DNA from: Adiantum capillus-veneris
Lineage: Eukaryota; Streptophyta; Polypodiopsida; Polypodiales; Pteridaceae
Length of the DNA stretch: 64,000 nt
Reading direction: 5' to 3'
Assembly (NCBI GenBank): GCA_014529385.2
Contig: CM043943.1
Span: 159,668,247-159,732,246 of the forward strand
Shown here piece by piece: positions 23,600 through 34,370 of the stretch. How positions within the stretch are numbered: the first letter of the stretch is position 1; every line of letters starts with the position of its first letter. The position numbers and the translations under genes were made by a program. A model generated the notes under the pieces. That model ran no database searches, was not told the origin of the DNA, and worked only from the letters and a program-made list of their open reading frames with translations.

Positions 23600-24912
23600 G
23601 ATAAGGTTAGTATGATCAGTTTGATGGGTATCCCGCCATTTGGATTGAACCTTATTAATCTCCCACTTGAAGGCCAACATGGCCCAAGTGGCATATGTAT
23701 GTAAAATCGTGAAGCGATCTTGTGGTTTTACCCTACACCCCCTCATCTCCATGCAATGTGCAAGGCTCTCTGAGAGTAGGCTCTTTGTGAGAGCATCTGC
23801 AGGGTTGGCATCCATATGAACCTTGACTAACTCAATGTCCCGTATCACATGTTAATGGAATTAATTGTGTTTTGACTTGGAGTGAAACAAAGGTTCTTTG
23901 TGCATGTGATTGCACTCTAACTATCACAATGCAACATTGGAGTCCGACTAATGCCAAGATCTCCACTAGGTGAGCTAACCACACAGATTCATTATTACCA
24001 TAAAAAACTACCACATACTCTGCCTTTGTTGTTGTGAAAAATGACGTAAAATTCTGGAGAGAGGATGTCCATGACATTGTTGCTCCAGCAAATAGGAAAA
24101 CATAGCCAAACGTGGATCTTCGACTATCCCAACAACCTACATAATTTACATCCGTGTAACCCACAATGGATGCATTACTATTTTCAAAGTGTAAGCACTT
24201 ATCTTTCATATTTTTAAGACCTCCCAAATCCTTCATAGCAAATTTCATTCTAAGTGAATTCTTCAAGATGGAAATCTCATCTTTAGACTTCCCATCAATA
24301 CCTATCATCAACATAGAGAATCAATATGATAAGTAAACCATTGTTCAACTTCCACGTATACAAGCAATGGTCTTCCTAGATCCTTTCATAGTCTTGAGAC
24401 TGCATGTACTTGTCAAACTTCATGTACCATTGCCTTGAGCCCTACTTTAGTCCATACAATGTCTTACACAATCTACACACCATTTTTATCCTTGTAGGCT
24501 GTCTAAATTTGAATTCAAAACTCTTTGTCTCCTCATATAGACAACCTCATCAAGATCCATATTCACGTCCACTTGGACAAGTTCCATGTCCTCAATGGCT
24601 ACTAGTACAAGCACAAGACACAATGTGGTCATCTTGACCATTGGAGGAAAAATACAAGAGAAATCTACGCCTTTCTTTTGCTTGAAACCTTTAGCAGCCA
24701 ATCTAGCCTTGTACTTAGGCTCGATATCTTTTGCCGTGTATTTCTTCTTATACACCCATTTTCAAGGTAAGTCTTTTTTTCCCTCTAGAAACTTTTTCAA
24801 TTCCCAAGTTTCATTTTCCATAATCATGTTATACTTAGATTTCATTGCTTGCTACCACTTCACACTATCTTCCATCTCCAAAGCCTCTTGGTAGCATATA
24901 GGCTCTCTGGAG
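23600..24912 (-). pseudogene. Copia C pol relic, 3' part (RT, RNase H)
   Basis: Minus-strand Copia sequence. The RT entry segment at 24486-24755 reads KYKARLAAKGFKQKKGVDF then VQVDVNMDLDEVVYMRRQ. The part after the catalytic site at about 24200-24310 contains MKFAMKDLGGLKNM. RNase H at 23640-24190 includes TDVNYVGCWDSRRSTFGYVF, TTKAEYV and ANPADALTKSL. A purine-rich stretch near 23660-23675 (minus: CAAGTGGGAGATTAA) could be its polypurine tract. The frame is interrupted repeatedly. The relic is cut at 24917 by element D and resumes at 28096. Confidence 0.85.
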
Positions 24913-24917
24913 TCATT

Positions 24918-25240
24918 TGTTAAGTGTGAGCTTTGTCCTAAAGTGTGAGTCAAGGAGAGGAGAGTGGATTCATCCCACATGCTGTAGAGCAAGGCTGCAG
25001 AGCTACTTAAAGCTCATTTCATGAATGAATAAACACAACTCTATTTTGCACTACATGCTTGTCTATGGTGAGCTTGTGCTAAGCTAAGTCAATACTCAAG
25101 ATTGTGTTTATGAGTCCAAGGTAATTCTATCTTGGAACCTAATTCACTTGAGTGATAATCTTGCTTACACACACACACTCACGCATTGACACTATGTTTC
25201 TCTTTCATCCACCATAGCTAGCTCGATCCAATTCCTAACA
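24918..25240 (+). repeat. 5' LTR of element D
   Basis: Runs TGTTAAGTGTGAGC to ATTCCTAACA. Relative to the 3' copy it has a 13-bp insertion near 24990 (AAGGCTGCAGAGC region) and few substitutions. Confidence 0.95.
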
Positions 25241-25242
25241 TT

Positions 25243-25259
25243 TGGTATCAGAGCCATGG
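25243..25259 (+). other. Primer-binding site of element D
   Basis: TGGTATCAGAGCCATGG, two bases after the LTR; matches the complement of plant initiator tRNA-Met 3' end. Confidence 0.95.
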
Positions 25260-25879
25260 TGTACTAGCTAGGATTGTCATTATGCATTAGTGTGTGTTAA
25301 TTATTAGCATCTCCATTAGATCGATTAACATTTCATTGTTACGGCCCATTGACATTTTCGTAACTAGTTGCATCTCACTAATTAAGCACTAATCTAGTTA
25401 TGTGTGGGCATGTCCTTGGCACACCCAAGAGGCCACTATCCTCCATGGCTAGATAGGCTTGATTAGGGAGAAGATAAGTATCCAATGTTTGCATGCTCTA
25501 GTCATTTTTGTGTCTTAGTTTGCACCTTCAATTAATCTCTCCACCTTTGCAATCACCTAACAATATTGACCTCCTCATCTCGAAGTGCTTGATGCAAGCT
25601 CTCTAAAGAGCCTTCAAGATCTACAATCTGAGCTCAAAAACCTCTCAAACTCCATCCCCAATTTTGCCTATATTTAGGTGTGTGTGTAAGTTTGTGTGGG
25701 AAAAGGACTGCCGAACCAAGGATAAGATTCTATTTTGTAAAGGGTAATGACATTCAAGGCACATGGGCCACTTGGTTTAAGGAATTGACTCCTAAAGTTC
25801 GAAAGGTGGTTGTGGGCTCGACTTAGTGTGCCTATTTTAGGTGAGTTTACTGGACGGACCCGCAAGCTGTATTCAGATC

Positions 25880-26215
25880 AACTTTTTAGGACTGGCGGGT
25901 CTGCTGGGGGAGAGTCCCACGCTCTAGCTTGCACGCCTGCCCAAAGGTGCCTGCCCAATAATCTGCCCGGCTACCCGCGCCTGCTCGGATGCGCTGCCCG
26001 GAACTGCCCTGACTGCTCGCTTGTGCCCGGCTTGCCCCCGCCTGCGTGACTGCCCGACCCTGTAAGAGCTCGTTCCCGCGGCATCATCCCAAAGCCTCCT
26101 AAGAGGCAGTTCTCACTGCCATTGAGCCAAGCTCAAGGGACCGATTCCCACGGTGCTGCTACCCAAGTCCGCCCTACCTGCATAAGCCCGCCTTCCCGCG
26201 GCCCTGCTACACCGA
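25880..26215. other. GC-rich cassette in leader of element D
   Basis: Strongly GC-rich against an AT-rich background, with repeated TGCCCG/TGCCCGGCT-like words. An open frame exists (25810-26049) but has no recognisable domain. It could be captured host DNA or an expanded repeat. Confidence 0.6.
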
Positions 26216-26608
26216 GGTGAACCCTAAGCCACAAAAGAGCATTTCCAAGCAATTTAAGGGAGGGTGAAAATTCAAACCCTTATCGAGCACTCCAAGGGCT
26301 ACCAAGCTTACAGCGTTACGGCAAAAAATTTATTACAAAGCTTCAAGGAGCTCTTTCGAGCATCAAAAGCAAAACAAAGAGTTATTTTCCCTATCTGTGA
26401 AGAGGGGCTTCACTCTAGTGAAGAGGAGCTTCATAAAAAAGGGGGTCTCTCTCTCTCTCTCTCATTCTTTCTCTCTCTCTTCCCCTAAAATTATTGTAAC
26501 CAAGCACAAAATTTTGCAAATAAATTTTCTATCATCGATTGTGCTTGTGTAAAGAGGTAGACACTGGCTAGGAGAGTCTCCTAAGCCAATACCCCTCTAT
26601 CAGCACAA

Positions 26609-27480
26609 ATGGGGGACAAGGGAATAGAAAAATTCAACGGGGAGGGATTTCACACCTGGCAAACGAAATTAAGAGGATATCTTATGAAAAAATGTTTGTG
26701 GTCTGTCATCAGCATTGCCTTAGAGCAAATAAGCCGAACCCGATGGAGTGCACACTAGGGCATCTACACTCATAGCAAGTGCACAGAATTTGGCCAAAGA
26801 CGAACAAGCATTGGGAATCATCATCACCTCCTTGCATGAAAACTACGTGCATTTCGTAGATGAATGTAAGCATGCACATGATGCGTGGCATGTCCTAGAA
26901 AGTAATTTTGGATCTAGGGCCAAAAGAAGCAAAGTTAGTCTTAAAAGACAGCTTTACAAAATCACTATGATTGAAGGGGAGGACATTGCTAGCCTAGTGA
27001 ATAGGCTTAAGAGAATTGTCTCGTAGCTCACCTACATCCAGGTTGAAGTACCAGAAGATGACAAAGTGGCCATACTATTAAGTGACTTCCACCTTCTTAT
27101 GACCACTTAGTCACAATTCTTGAAGAAAAGGAACCAGCGCCACCATTTCAAGATGTCATTAACTTAGTCCAAGCAGAAGAAAGAAAGCAAAGAGGTTCAT
27201 TAACCTCATCAAGAGGAGTTTTTATTGCAACATCCTCAAGGGGAAGGCATTCTCCATCAACATCGACAAACGAAAGAAAGTGTTATGAATGTGGAATAAT
27301 GGGACACATAGCGAAAGACTGCTACACAAAGAAACCTTGCAGCAAATGTGGAAGGAAGGGACACCCTCCTTCTCGGTGCTACTCAAATGGAGGCAGTAGC
27401 AGTGTGGAGAAAGAAGCAGCAGTAGAAGGAACAACAGAAGCAACGAAGGCAAGAGATCTGATAGAGGATCGGCTCACATA
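26609..27480 (+). pseudogene. Element D gag relic with two zinc knuckles
   Basis: Starts at an ATG (MGDKGIEKFNGEGFHTWQ) typical of Copia gag N-termini, then shows a UBN2-like core in a shifted frame (CKHAHDAWHVLESNFGS; KRQLYKITM; IASLVNRLKRI). A further shifted piece ends in two tandem CCHC knuckles at 27283-27384: CYECGIMGHIAKDC and CSKCGRKGHPPSRC. Serine- and alanine-rich sequence follows to a stop near 27480. At least two frame changes and a stop (26751-26753 region) disable it. It would normally bind RNA and form particles. Confidence 0.85.
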
Positions 27481-27575
27481 GTAGAAGAAAAAAAGGATGA
27501 AGACGAGAGCAACATTGTCTTTTATGAAGAACCATTTTGAAGATGCAGACTCTCTACTTGTAGGGGAGGACTTTT

Positions 27576-27740
27576 TACTGTGTGGATTTCATCATCCTGT
27601 GTGGATATCACCATCCCTCGTGGATTTTTCTTGTGTGAATTTTACCATCCTGTGTGGATATCACCCTCCTTTGTGGACTTTATTTTCCTATGTGGATATC
27701 ACCATCCTATGTGGATTTTGTTAGCATGTGTGGATCATGC
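27576..27740. repeat. Degenerate minisatellite in element D
   Basis: About eight imperfect units of TGTGTGGATATCACCATCC (roughly 18-30 bp apart), placed between the gag stop and the polypurine tract. One frame translates it as repeated WISPS/LVDF-like peptides, but no gene context supports translation. Confidence 0.85.
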
Positions 27741-27770
27741 ATCTTCAGTATCTTGTCATAGTCCAAACCT

Positions 27771-27782
27771 CAAGGGGAGGAT
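27771..27782 (+). other. Polypurine tract of element D
   Basis: CAAGGGGAGGAT directly before the 3' LTR. Confidence 0.9.
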
Positions 27783-28090
27783 TGTAAAGTGTGAGCTTTG
27801 TCCTAAAGTGTGAGTCAAGGAGAGGAGAGTGTAGTTATCCCACATGCTGTAGAGCTACTTAAAGCTCATTTCATGAATGAATAAACACAACTCTATTTTG
27901 CACTACATGCTTGTCTATGGTGAGCTTGTGCTAAGCTAAGTCAATACTCAAGATTGTGTTTATGAGTCCAAGCTAATTCTATCTTGGAACCTAATTCACT
28001 TGAGTGATAATCTTACTTACACACACACTCACGCATTGACACTATGTTTCTCTTTCATCCACCATAGCTAGCTCGATCCAATTCCTAACA
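27783..28090 (+). repeat. 3' LTR of element D
   Basis: Runs TGTAAAGTGTGAGC to ATTCCTAACA and is followed by TSD copy TCATT. Confidence 0.95.
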
Positions 28091-28095
28091 TCATT

Positions 28096-28857
28096 TACCA
28101 ACAAATAGCCTAATCCTGGCTAAAATTTCTCACCGGCACAAGAGGCACACATAGATCTCCTCACTGCTTGACTGCTTGACTCTGCTCTCTCAAGGACATC
28201 AGCAGGTGTCTTTGGAGCACCACTAGTGACAAGTAAATTTTGAGTAGACTAAGTTGTTTGCGGGATTGGACTTGAGGCTACATCCTCAAATCTCACTTTG
28301 TAATACCCAGACTCTTTTATGGGCTACATGTTCATCTTTGACTCATTAAATATCACTTGTGAGCTGAGAATAACTCTCCAAGATTTTGGGTGGCAGAGAC
28401 GATAACCCCTCGCTCCATCTACACTATAGCCAATGAAGATGCATTTGTGTGACTTGGGGTCCGAATTCTTTCTAAGATTTCTAGGCACATATGAGAATGC
28501 CTCACACCCAAAAATACGCGATCTATCAGGCTTCTTGCATGTCCACATCTCATGTGGAATCTTATAATTCAATGGTGTATGCAACTTATCAATTATATGC
28601 ACCATTTTCATAATAGCCTCTCCCTAAAACACTTGAGGCAAATTTTTCGTAGATATCATGGAAGTGACCCTCTCTTGAATAGTTCTATGCATGCACTGAG
28701 AAAATCCATTTTGAGAGGGTGTGTACGGCATAGTAAACTATCGTCAAATTCCTCTTTTGCTATAGAAGTCTTTAACATCAGTGGAGACAAATTCTCCCCC
28801 ATTGTCAGTGCACAAAGCCTTTATTTTCTTGCATGACTAGTTCTCAACCATAGATAA
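28096..28857 (-). pseudogene. Copia C integrase relic
   Basis: The minus-strand segment at 28324-28611 shows the integrase C-terminal signature (IFGCEAFSYVPRNLR; HKCIFIGYSVDGARGYRL). Upstream, to 28836, lie remnants of the integrase core with stops. It joins the RT part left of element D and is cut on the other side by Copia E at 28858. Confidence 0.85.
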
Positions 28858-29049
28858 TGAAGGAGTACGAGCGGAAGTGCGACGCGAGAGAGAGTGCGAG
28901 AAGAAGAGCACGACGATATGGTGAACTTGCTCTACTGTAATGTGTAGAGCATAGTGAGTTCTTATTAGGTTTTTACAAAAGAATATGTGTACATACCTGG
29001 CGGCCCGCCCACTTACCTGGGCGACCACATTGGGCTTTATACCCCAACA
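28858..29049 (-). repeat. 3' LTR of Copia E
   Basis: 192 bp, TGAAGGAGTACGAGC to TATACCCCAACA. Confidence 0.96.
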
Positions 29050-29060
29050 ACCTCCCACTT
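29050..29060 (-). other. Polypurine tract of Copia E
   Basis: The minus strand reads AAGTGGGAGGT directly before the 3' LTR. Confidence 0.85.
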
Positions 29061-29138
29061 AAAGTCCAATGTGGTACTTTAAGTGTGAGAGAAGCTACTA
29101 TACAAGCTAATATACAAGAGATGTAGAGAAGTGATGTA

Positions 29139-29699
29139 CTACCCTACACCTAACTGCTTGCGAAAATGCGCAAAGCTCTCTGAGGGAAGTCCTTTTGTAA
29201 GTAGATCAGCATGATTTTCTGTGGTGTGAACTTTGACAAGGTGAAGTTGCTTATCCTCGAGCATTTCCCTGATGAAATGATACTTCACATCCACATGCTT
29301 TGTCTTTGAGTGATAAACTGGATTGCGAGCCAATTGTATAGCACTTTGACTATCACAATATAACACAGGCATCTCTTCTTTGATTCCCAAATCTATTACT
29401 AGTCGATTAAGCCAAATTGATTCTTTGCATGCCTTTGATGCTGCAACATATTCAGCCTCTGTAGTAGACTGAGTAACACAATCTTGTAATCTAGAACGCC
29501 ATGAAACTGCTCCACTAGCCAATGTAAAGACATACCCTGACGTAGACCTTCGGTTGTCTAAGTCACCTGCATAATCTGAGTCTGTAAAACCCTTTACACT
29601 TAGCTCCTGACTCCCATAGCATATACACATACTTTTGTAGCTTTCAGGTATCTCAATATTCCTTTCACTGCCTCCCAATGTTTCTTGCCTGGGTTTCAC
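29139..29699 (-). pseudogene. Copia E RNase H, frameshifted from RT
   Basis: RNase H of Copia E: GFTDSDYAGDLDNRRSTSGY, STTEAEYVAASKACKE, YCDSQSAIQL and TKHVDVKYHFIREML, ending about 185 codons from the frame start. It is separated from the RT frame by a TGA at 29696-29698 and by a frame change near 29630-29660, so it cannot be made as part of the same polyprotein. It would degrade RNA in the RNA-DNA hybrid during reverse transcription. Confidence 0.9.
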
Positions 29700-31546
29700 A
29701 TGTATCGACTTACTACTCCCACTGCAAATGCAATGTCTGGGCGAGTAGAAATCATTGCATACATCAAACTACCCACTGCAGACGCATATGGAATCTTATC
29801 CATTTCAGCATGTTCTTCCTCAGACAAAAGACAATCTTGTTTGCTAAGTTTCACATATGGTGGCAATGGAACACTCAATGCCTTTCCATTCTCCATATTG
29901 AAACGTTGCAAAACCTTGTCAATATACTCTGTTTGAGATAACCAAATCAACTTCTTTGATATGTCTCTCTCAATGCGCATACCAAGTATATGACTTGCCT
30001 CACCCATGTCTTTCATGTCAAACGATTTTGCCATCTTTGACTTCAAAGCTGAAATTTCTTCCAAGTGCTTGCTAGCAATCAACATGTCATCCACATACAA
30101 AATAAGGATCAGCCAACTACCATCCTTAGCCTTCTTTGTATATAGACAGTGATCGAAATCACTACGTTTGTAGCCTTGAGAAAGCATAAACTTGTGGAAT
30201 TTATGGTACCATGTCCTCGGTGATTGTTTTAAGCCATAAAGACTCTTTAACAACTGGCATACCCAATCTTCCTTGCCTTTCTCAACAAACCCTTCTGGCT
30301 GCTGCATGTAAATTTCCACATCTAAATCACCATGCAAGAACGCTGTCTTGACATCCATTTGGTGCAACACCAAATCTAATATGGCAACCAACGCAAGAAA
30401 GCATCTCAATGTAGTCATCTTGACCACCGGAGAGAAGACTTCATCAAAGTCAATGCCTTGCTCTTGCTTAAAGCCCTTGGCAACAAGCCTTGCTTTGTAC
30501 TTTGGCTGACTATCATGAGCGGTGATCTTATACTTGTAAACCCATTTACAGGGTAGAGCCTTTTTGCCCCGTGGTAATTTAACTAGCTTCCATGTTTGGT
30601 TTTTATGCAGAGCTGTCATCTCTGACTGCATGGCCAATTGCCAATTCCCGGAGTCCTTCATTTGCACTGCTTCCTTGTAACATGAAGGCTCATTGCAATC
30701 AGTCAACATGACATAGTTCATAGATGGAAAAAACCTATCAGGAGGTCGCGTGACACGTCCAGATCTACGCACAATAGGTGGCTCAGGCTCAGCCACAACC
30801 TGTGGTTCCAATCTATCCTGTCCTTGCTCCTCTTGAGCCCTGACATTTTGTCTTGCACGTGCAGGTCCATCTTCTTGGAAGACAACTCTTCTAATCTCCT
30901 CAACCCTCTCTGGTTTAGAATGATATTTGGATTCATTAAAGTGAACATCATTGCTGCGGACAACCTTTCTGGATTCGAGATCCCAAAGTCTGTACCCCAT
31001 CTCACCAGAATTACCATAGCCTAGAAAGATGCACTTTCTACTCTTTGGCTCAAGTTTGTTCCTAAATTCCTTTGCAACGTGAGTATATGCCTCACAGCCA
31101 AAGACTTTGAGATGCTTGTATGAGGGCACCTTGCCTGACCATACCATCTCTGGCACTGAATCCTTCTGCAAAACCTTGCTAGGAGATCTATTTACAAGAT
31201 GAACAGCTGTTGATGCAGCTTCCGCCCAAAACCCATTTGGCAGCTGTGCATTAGACAACATACTTCTGACCTTTTCTTGTATGGTCCTATTCATCCTCTC
31301 AGCAACACCATTTTGAGGAGGATTGTAAGGAGCAGTAAGTTCACGTTTTATACCTTTTGACTCACAAAAGTCCTGAAAGGCCTTTGAAACATACTCTCCA
31401 CCATTGTCAGTGCGTAAGCATTTAAGCTTCTTGCCACTCTGATTCTCCACAAGTGTCACAAACGTTTTGAAAACACTAAACGCTTCATCCTTGTGCTTGA
31501 GAAAGTAAACCCATACTTTCCTCGAGTAATCATCTATAAATGTCAT
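29696..31546 (-). pseudogene. Copia E integrase-RT segment of pol
   Basis: 616 codons, open. The integrase core begins FIDDYSRKVWVYF; D47 lies in RTDNGGEY and E83 in GVAERMNRT, giving a D-D-E set. The integrase C-terminal GYRLWDLESR lies near residue 184. RT begins near residue 330 (KWVYKYKI, YKARLVAKGFKQ), with DVKTAFLHGDL near 398 and the catalytic YVDD at 484-487. Upstream it abuts the gag-protease frame in the same register across one TAA at 31547-31549. Downstream it ends at TGA 29696-29698. The catalytic residues are intact; only the stops and the frameshift break the polyprotein. Confidence 0.93.
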
Positions 31547-31549
31547 AAA

Positions 31550-33118
31550 TTAAGAAGCTCCCCCTAGAGATAGGTTAGGCATAGGTCCACACAAATCACT
31601 ATGAACAAGTGCCAACTGTGTATCTCTTCTACTGCTTCTATGCTTATGTGGCTGCTGTGTTTTCTTACCATACAGACAATGTTCACAGAATTCAAAATCA
31701 TTAAATGAAAAGCCAGGAAAATAACCAAAACGAGACAAGATTTCCATTCCCTTCTTGGACATATGTCCTAACCGGCTATGCCACAAAGAAACGTTCGGCT
31801 GCTCGGTTACATTGATTACATTTTTAGAGACATTTGATACATAAATCATGTAAAGTCCTCCAGACTTTACTCCATGTGCTACTGTCATAGAACCCTTGGA
31901 TATCTTCCACATGTTCTGCCCAAAAGTGGTGACGTAGCCAGCATCATCAAGTAAACCTGTGCTGATCAAGCTCTTTGTAATTGCGGGAACATGTCTCACA
32001 TTCTTCAGCGTGAAAGAAGAGCCATTCTGAAACTTCAATTGAACATCTCCAACACCTAAGATCTCACATGTCTGCCCATTGCCTAGCTGAACATGATCTT
32101 TAGTGGTCACATAAGAGGTAAGCCACTCCTTGTTTGGAGACACATGAAGTGATGCCCCTGAGTCTATAATCCAGTCACTCAGTGCATTTCCATCAGATGC
32201 TGTAAGAAGAGCTGAGTCCATTGTATTCTTCAAGAAGTAGATGTCTCCTGACACTAGACTGTCATCCTCTGCAACAGTGTTTGTCACATTTATTTCTTGA
32301 ATCTTCACTGAGGACTTGTTCTTCTCACCATGGTCTTCAGCTTTCTCTTTGCCTTTTTCTGCTTTCCATTCTCTGCAGTCTCTTTTCATGTGACCCTTCT
32401 TGCCACAATGGTAGCATTCTATGTCACTCTTGCCTTTAGCACTGCGGGACTTGCTACGAGACTCATTCCTCTTTCCACCTTTGTACTTTTCTTTGGTCCT
32501 TCCCCTGACAACTAAGGCTGTTCCTTTGCCTTTGTCCATTGTCTTTCTATTGGTTTCTTCAGTAAGCAGACTTCCTTCTACACCTGCTATGTTCAAACCA
32601 TTTGGAGGTGCAGAATTACTCAAAGCTGTGCGAAAAGTGTCCCAACTTTCCGGCAATGTGATCAACAGGAACATAGCTCTAACAGGTTCATCAAACTTGA
32701 CACCTTGAGCTGACAACTGACTATAGATTGTGTTGAATTCATTCAGATGATTGGACATAGGTGTCCCTTCTTTCATCTTCAAGTCAACAAGCTTCTTAAG
32801 CCAGTATACCTGTGAAGCTGCACTCTGCTTCTCATAAAGATCACTCAACTTTAACCATGCTTGATAAGCCGACATCTCGTCTGCTACATTGAAGTAAACG
32901 CTTTCTGCCAAAGTCAGCATAATGGTAGAAAGTGCCAATTCATCCATTTCGCTCCATTCATCTTCATCCATATCTTCTGGTTTTATCCCCTTGAGCTTTA
33001 TAGGTTTTATCTGCTTCTTTTTTACCAACACGTGCCAAATCTGCTTCTTCCACAATGGGAAATTGGTTCCATCCAGCTTCTTGATATTGTAAAGAGCAAT
33101 ATCCTGTGATCCAGCCAT
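31550..33118 (-). pseudogene. Copia E gag-protease segment
   Basis: 522 codons from ATG at 33118. The gag core has a Copia-type start (YNIKKLDGTNFPLWKKQI) and a UBN2-like region to about residue 190. A basic RS/KG stretch precedes a CCHC zinc knuckle at 235-248 (CYHCGKKGHMKRDC). The retropepsin active site WIIDSGASLH is at 316-325. The GAG-pre-integrase domain (LWHSRLGHMSKKGM; CEHCLYGKKTQ) follows near 445-490. The frame stops at TAA 31547-31549 just before the integrase core. In related elements the polyprotein continues here, so the TAA is read as a nonsense mutation. Confidence 0.93.
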
Positions 33119-34154
33119 AGCTACGCTTCACAGTAGTTTACTTTCCTGGGAAAAATTCGTCAGAGTTTCCCCTGTAAACTGACCTCTGAACCAATATCAA
33201 CCTGTCAAATGAACCAAGAAAGCTTTAGATTCTGCAGAAATTTTGGCAGAGTCTCCTTTGTAAAATGGCTCTGATGTACTAAAAACAGACCAAAAAAACA
33301 GCTCAAAAAACCACTGTCTCTCTAACACTTTAAGCTGTGGGTAAACCTGTCCTACACCTGTACTGTCTCTGACTGTCCTGTCACTGTCCTGTAAGCATAG
33401 ACTGCGACAATGCCTCAACGGCAGTAAAGCAAAGATGCAATCCCAACTGTCTAACTCACAGTCAATACATCCTAGCTGCCTATCTAAGGGTGCTCGAGGG
33501 ATCGCTCCAAGACCTGTATCACCGAAAGGATCTCAACATTCGAGAATCCCCAAGCTCAATAATACCTCACTTGACCCTCAACAAAGGCTGCAGTAAATCT
33601 GATAGTACATAGACTTCCCACAAAGTCATACATCCACAAATTTCCCACTGTATGCTGTAACCGCTGCGGCGGTTGTTTGTTGCGTGACTCACAGCCAACA
33701 AACCCTCAACAGACATACATAATCTCTGACAATACATCCCATGTGGAAGTACCTGCAATGTCAGGATGAAATCTGGAATATCAAGCAGCAAACACAAGCT
33801 ACCTGATGAACTAGTGGATGTCGCCTACAGTCTGTGTGTAGATGCACCCGTGTCGTATGTGACACGCCTCCAAGAACTGTGACCCATCCTTCGATGTGTA
33901 GACAGCCACAAATCAACACTCTGGGAGTGTCGATATCCTCAGCACCTGCAGTCGTAGGCCGAAAACCCCAAATTTGCAGAGTCGAATCTGCACCCGCTGA
34001 GACCACGTAGTCGAAAATGGCCTGCGCAGAACTTTGTCGAAGCCGAACGGTGATCGAGATGACCTCAGATTTTGGGCCGTGTCTTTGCCTGTCGAATTTC
34101 ACTCCAATCTGAGCTGGTGACTCTAGCCTCCTGCAGTGCTGCCCTGAGCCTCGA
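33119..34154 (-). other. Long leader of Copia E
   Basis: About 1 kb between the primer-binding site and the gag ATG, long for a 5.5-kb Copia element. Short open frames on the minus strand (for example 33761-34102) have no recognisable domain. It may hold packaging or regulatory sequence. Confidence 0.6.
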
Positions 34155-34171
34155 TCTGAGCTCTGATACCA
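34155..34171 (-). other. Primer-binding site of Copia E
   Basis: The minus strand reads TGGTATCAGAGCTCAGA beside the 5' LTR, matching plant initiator tRNA-Met. Confidence 0.95.
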
Positions 34172-34173
34172 GT

Positions 34174-34365
34174 TGAAGGAGTACGAGCGAAAGTGCGACG
34201 TGAGAGAGAGTGCGAGAAGAAGAGCACGACGATATGGTGAACTCGCTCTACTGTAATGTGTAGAGCATAGTGAGTTCTTATTAGGTTTTTACAAAAGAAT
34301 ATGTGTACATACCTGGCGGCCCGCCCACTTACCTGGGCGACCACATTTGGCTTTATACCCCAACA
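34174..34365 (-). repeat. 5' LTR of Copia E
   Basis: 192 bp; differs from 28858-29049 at four positions by eye. Followed by TSD copy GATAA. Confidence 0.96.
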
Positions 34366-34370
34366 GATAA

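Larger units (their letters stand above)
24918..28090 (+). mobile_element. Non-autonomous gag-only Copia-like element D
   Basis: A 3.17-kb LTR element with perfect 5-bp TSD TCATT (24913-24917 and 28091-28095), LTRs of 323 and 308 bp, an initiator-Met primer site, a polypurine tract and only a gag-like frame between them. No protease, integrase or RT is present, so movement would depend on enzymes from another element. The leader has a GC-rich cassette and the 3' part has a minisatellite. It is inserted in the linker region of Copia C. The gag start resembles that of element I (59419-61172), although their LTRs differ. Confidence 0.92.
28858..34365 (-). mobile_element. Copia element E, nearly intact
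   Basis: A 5.5-kb Ty1/Copia element with perfect 5-bp TSD GATAA (28853-28857 and 34366-34370), 192-bp LTRs differing at four positions by eye, an initiator-Met primer site and a polypurine tract. Coding runs 33118 to about 29150 on the minus strand, interrupted by two in-frame stops and one frameshift. This is a recent insertion compared with the host relic Copia C. The leader between primer site and gag is long (about 1 kb). Confidence 0.96.

Noticed and set aside
32221-33109. Plus-strand hydrophobic frames over Copia E gag
   Set aside because: Antisense shadows of the minus-strand gag-protease frame.
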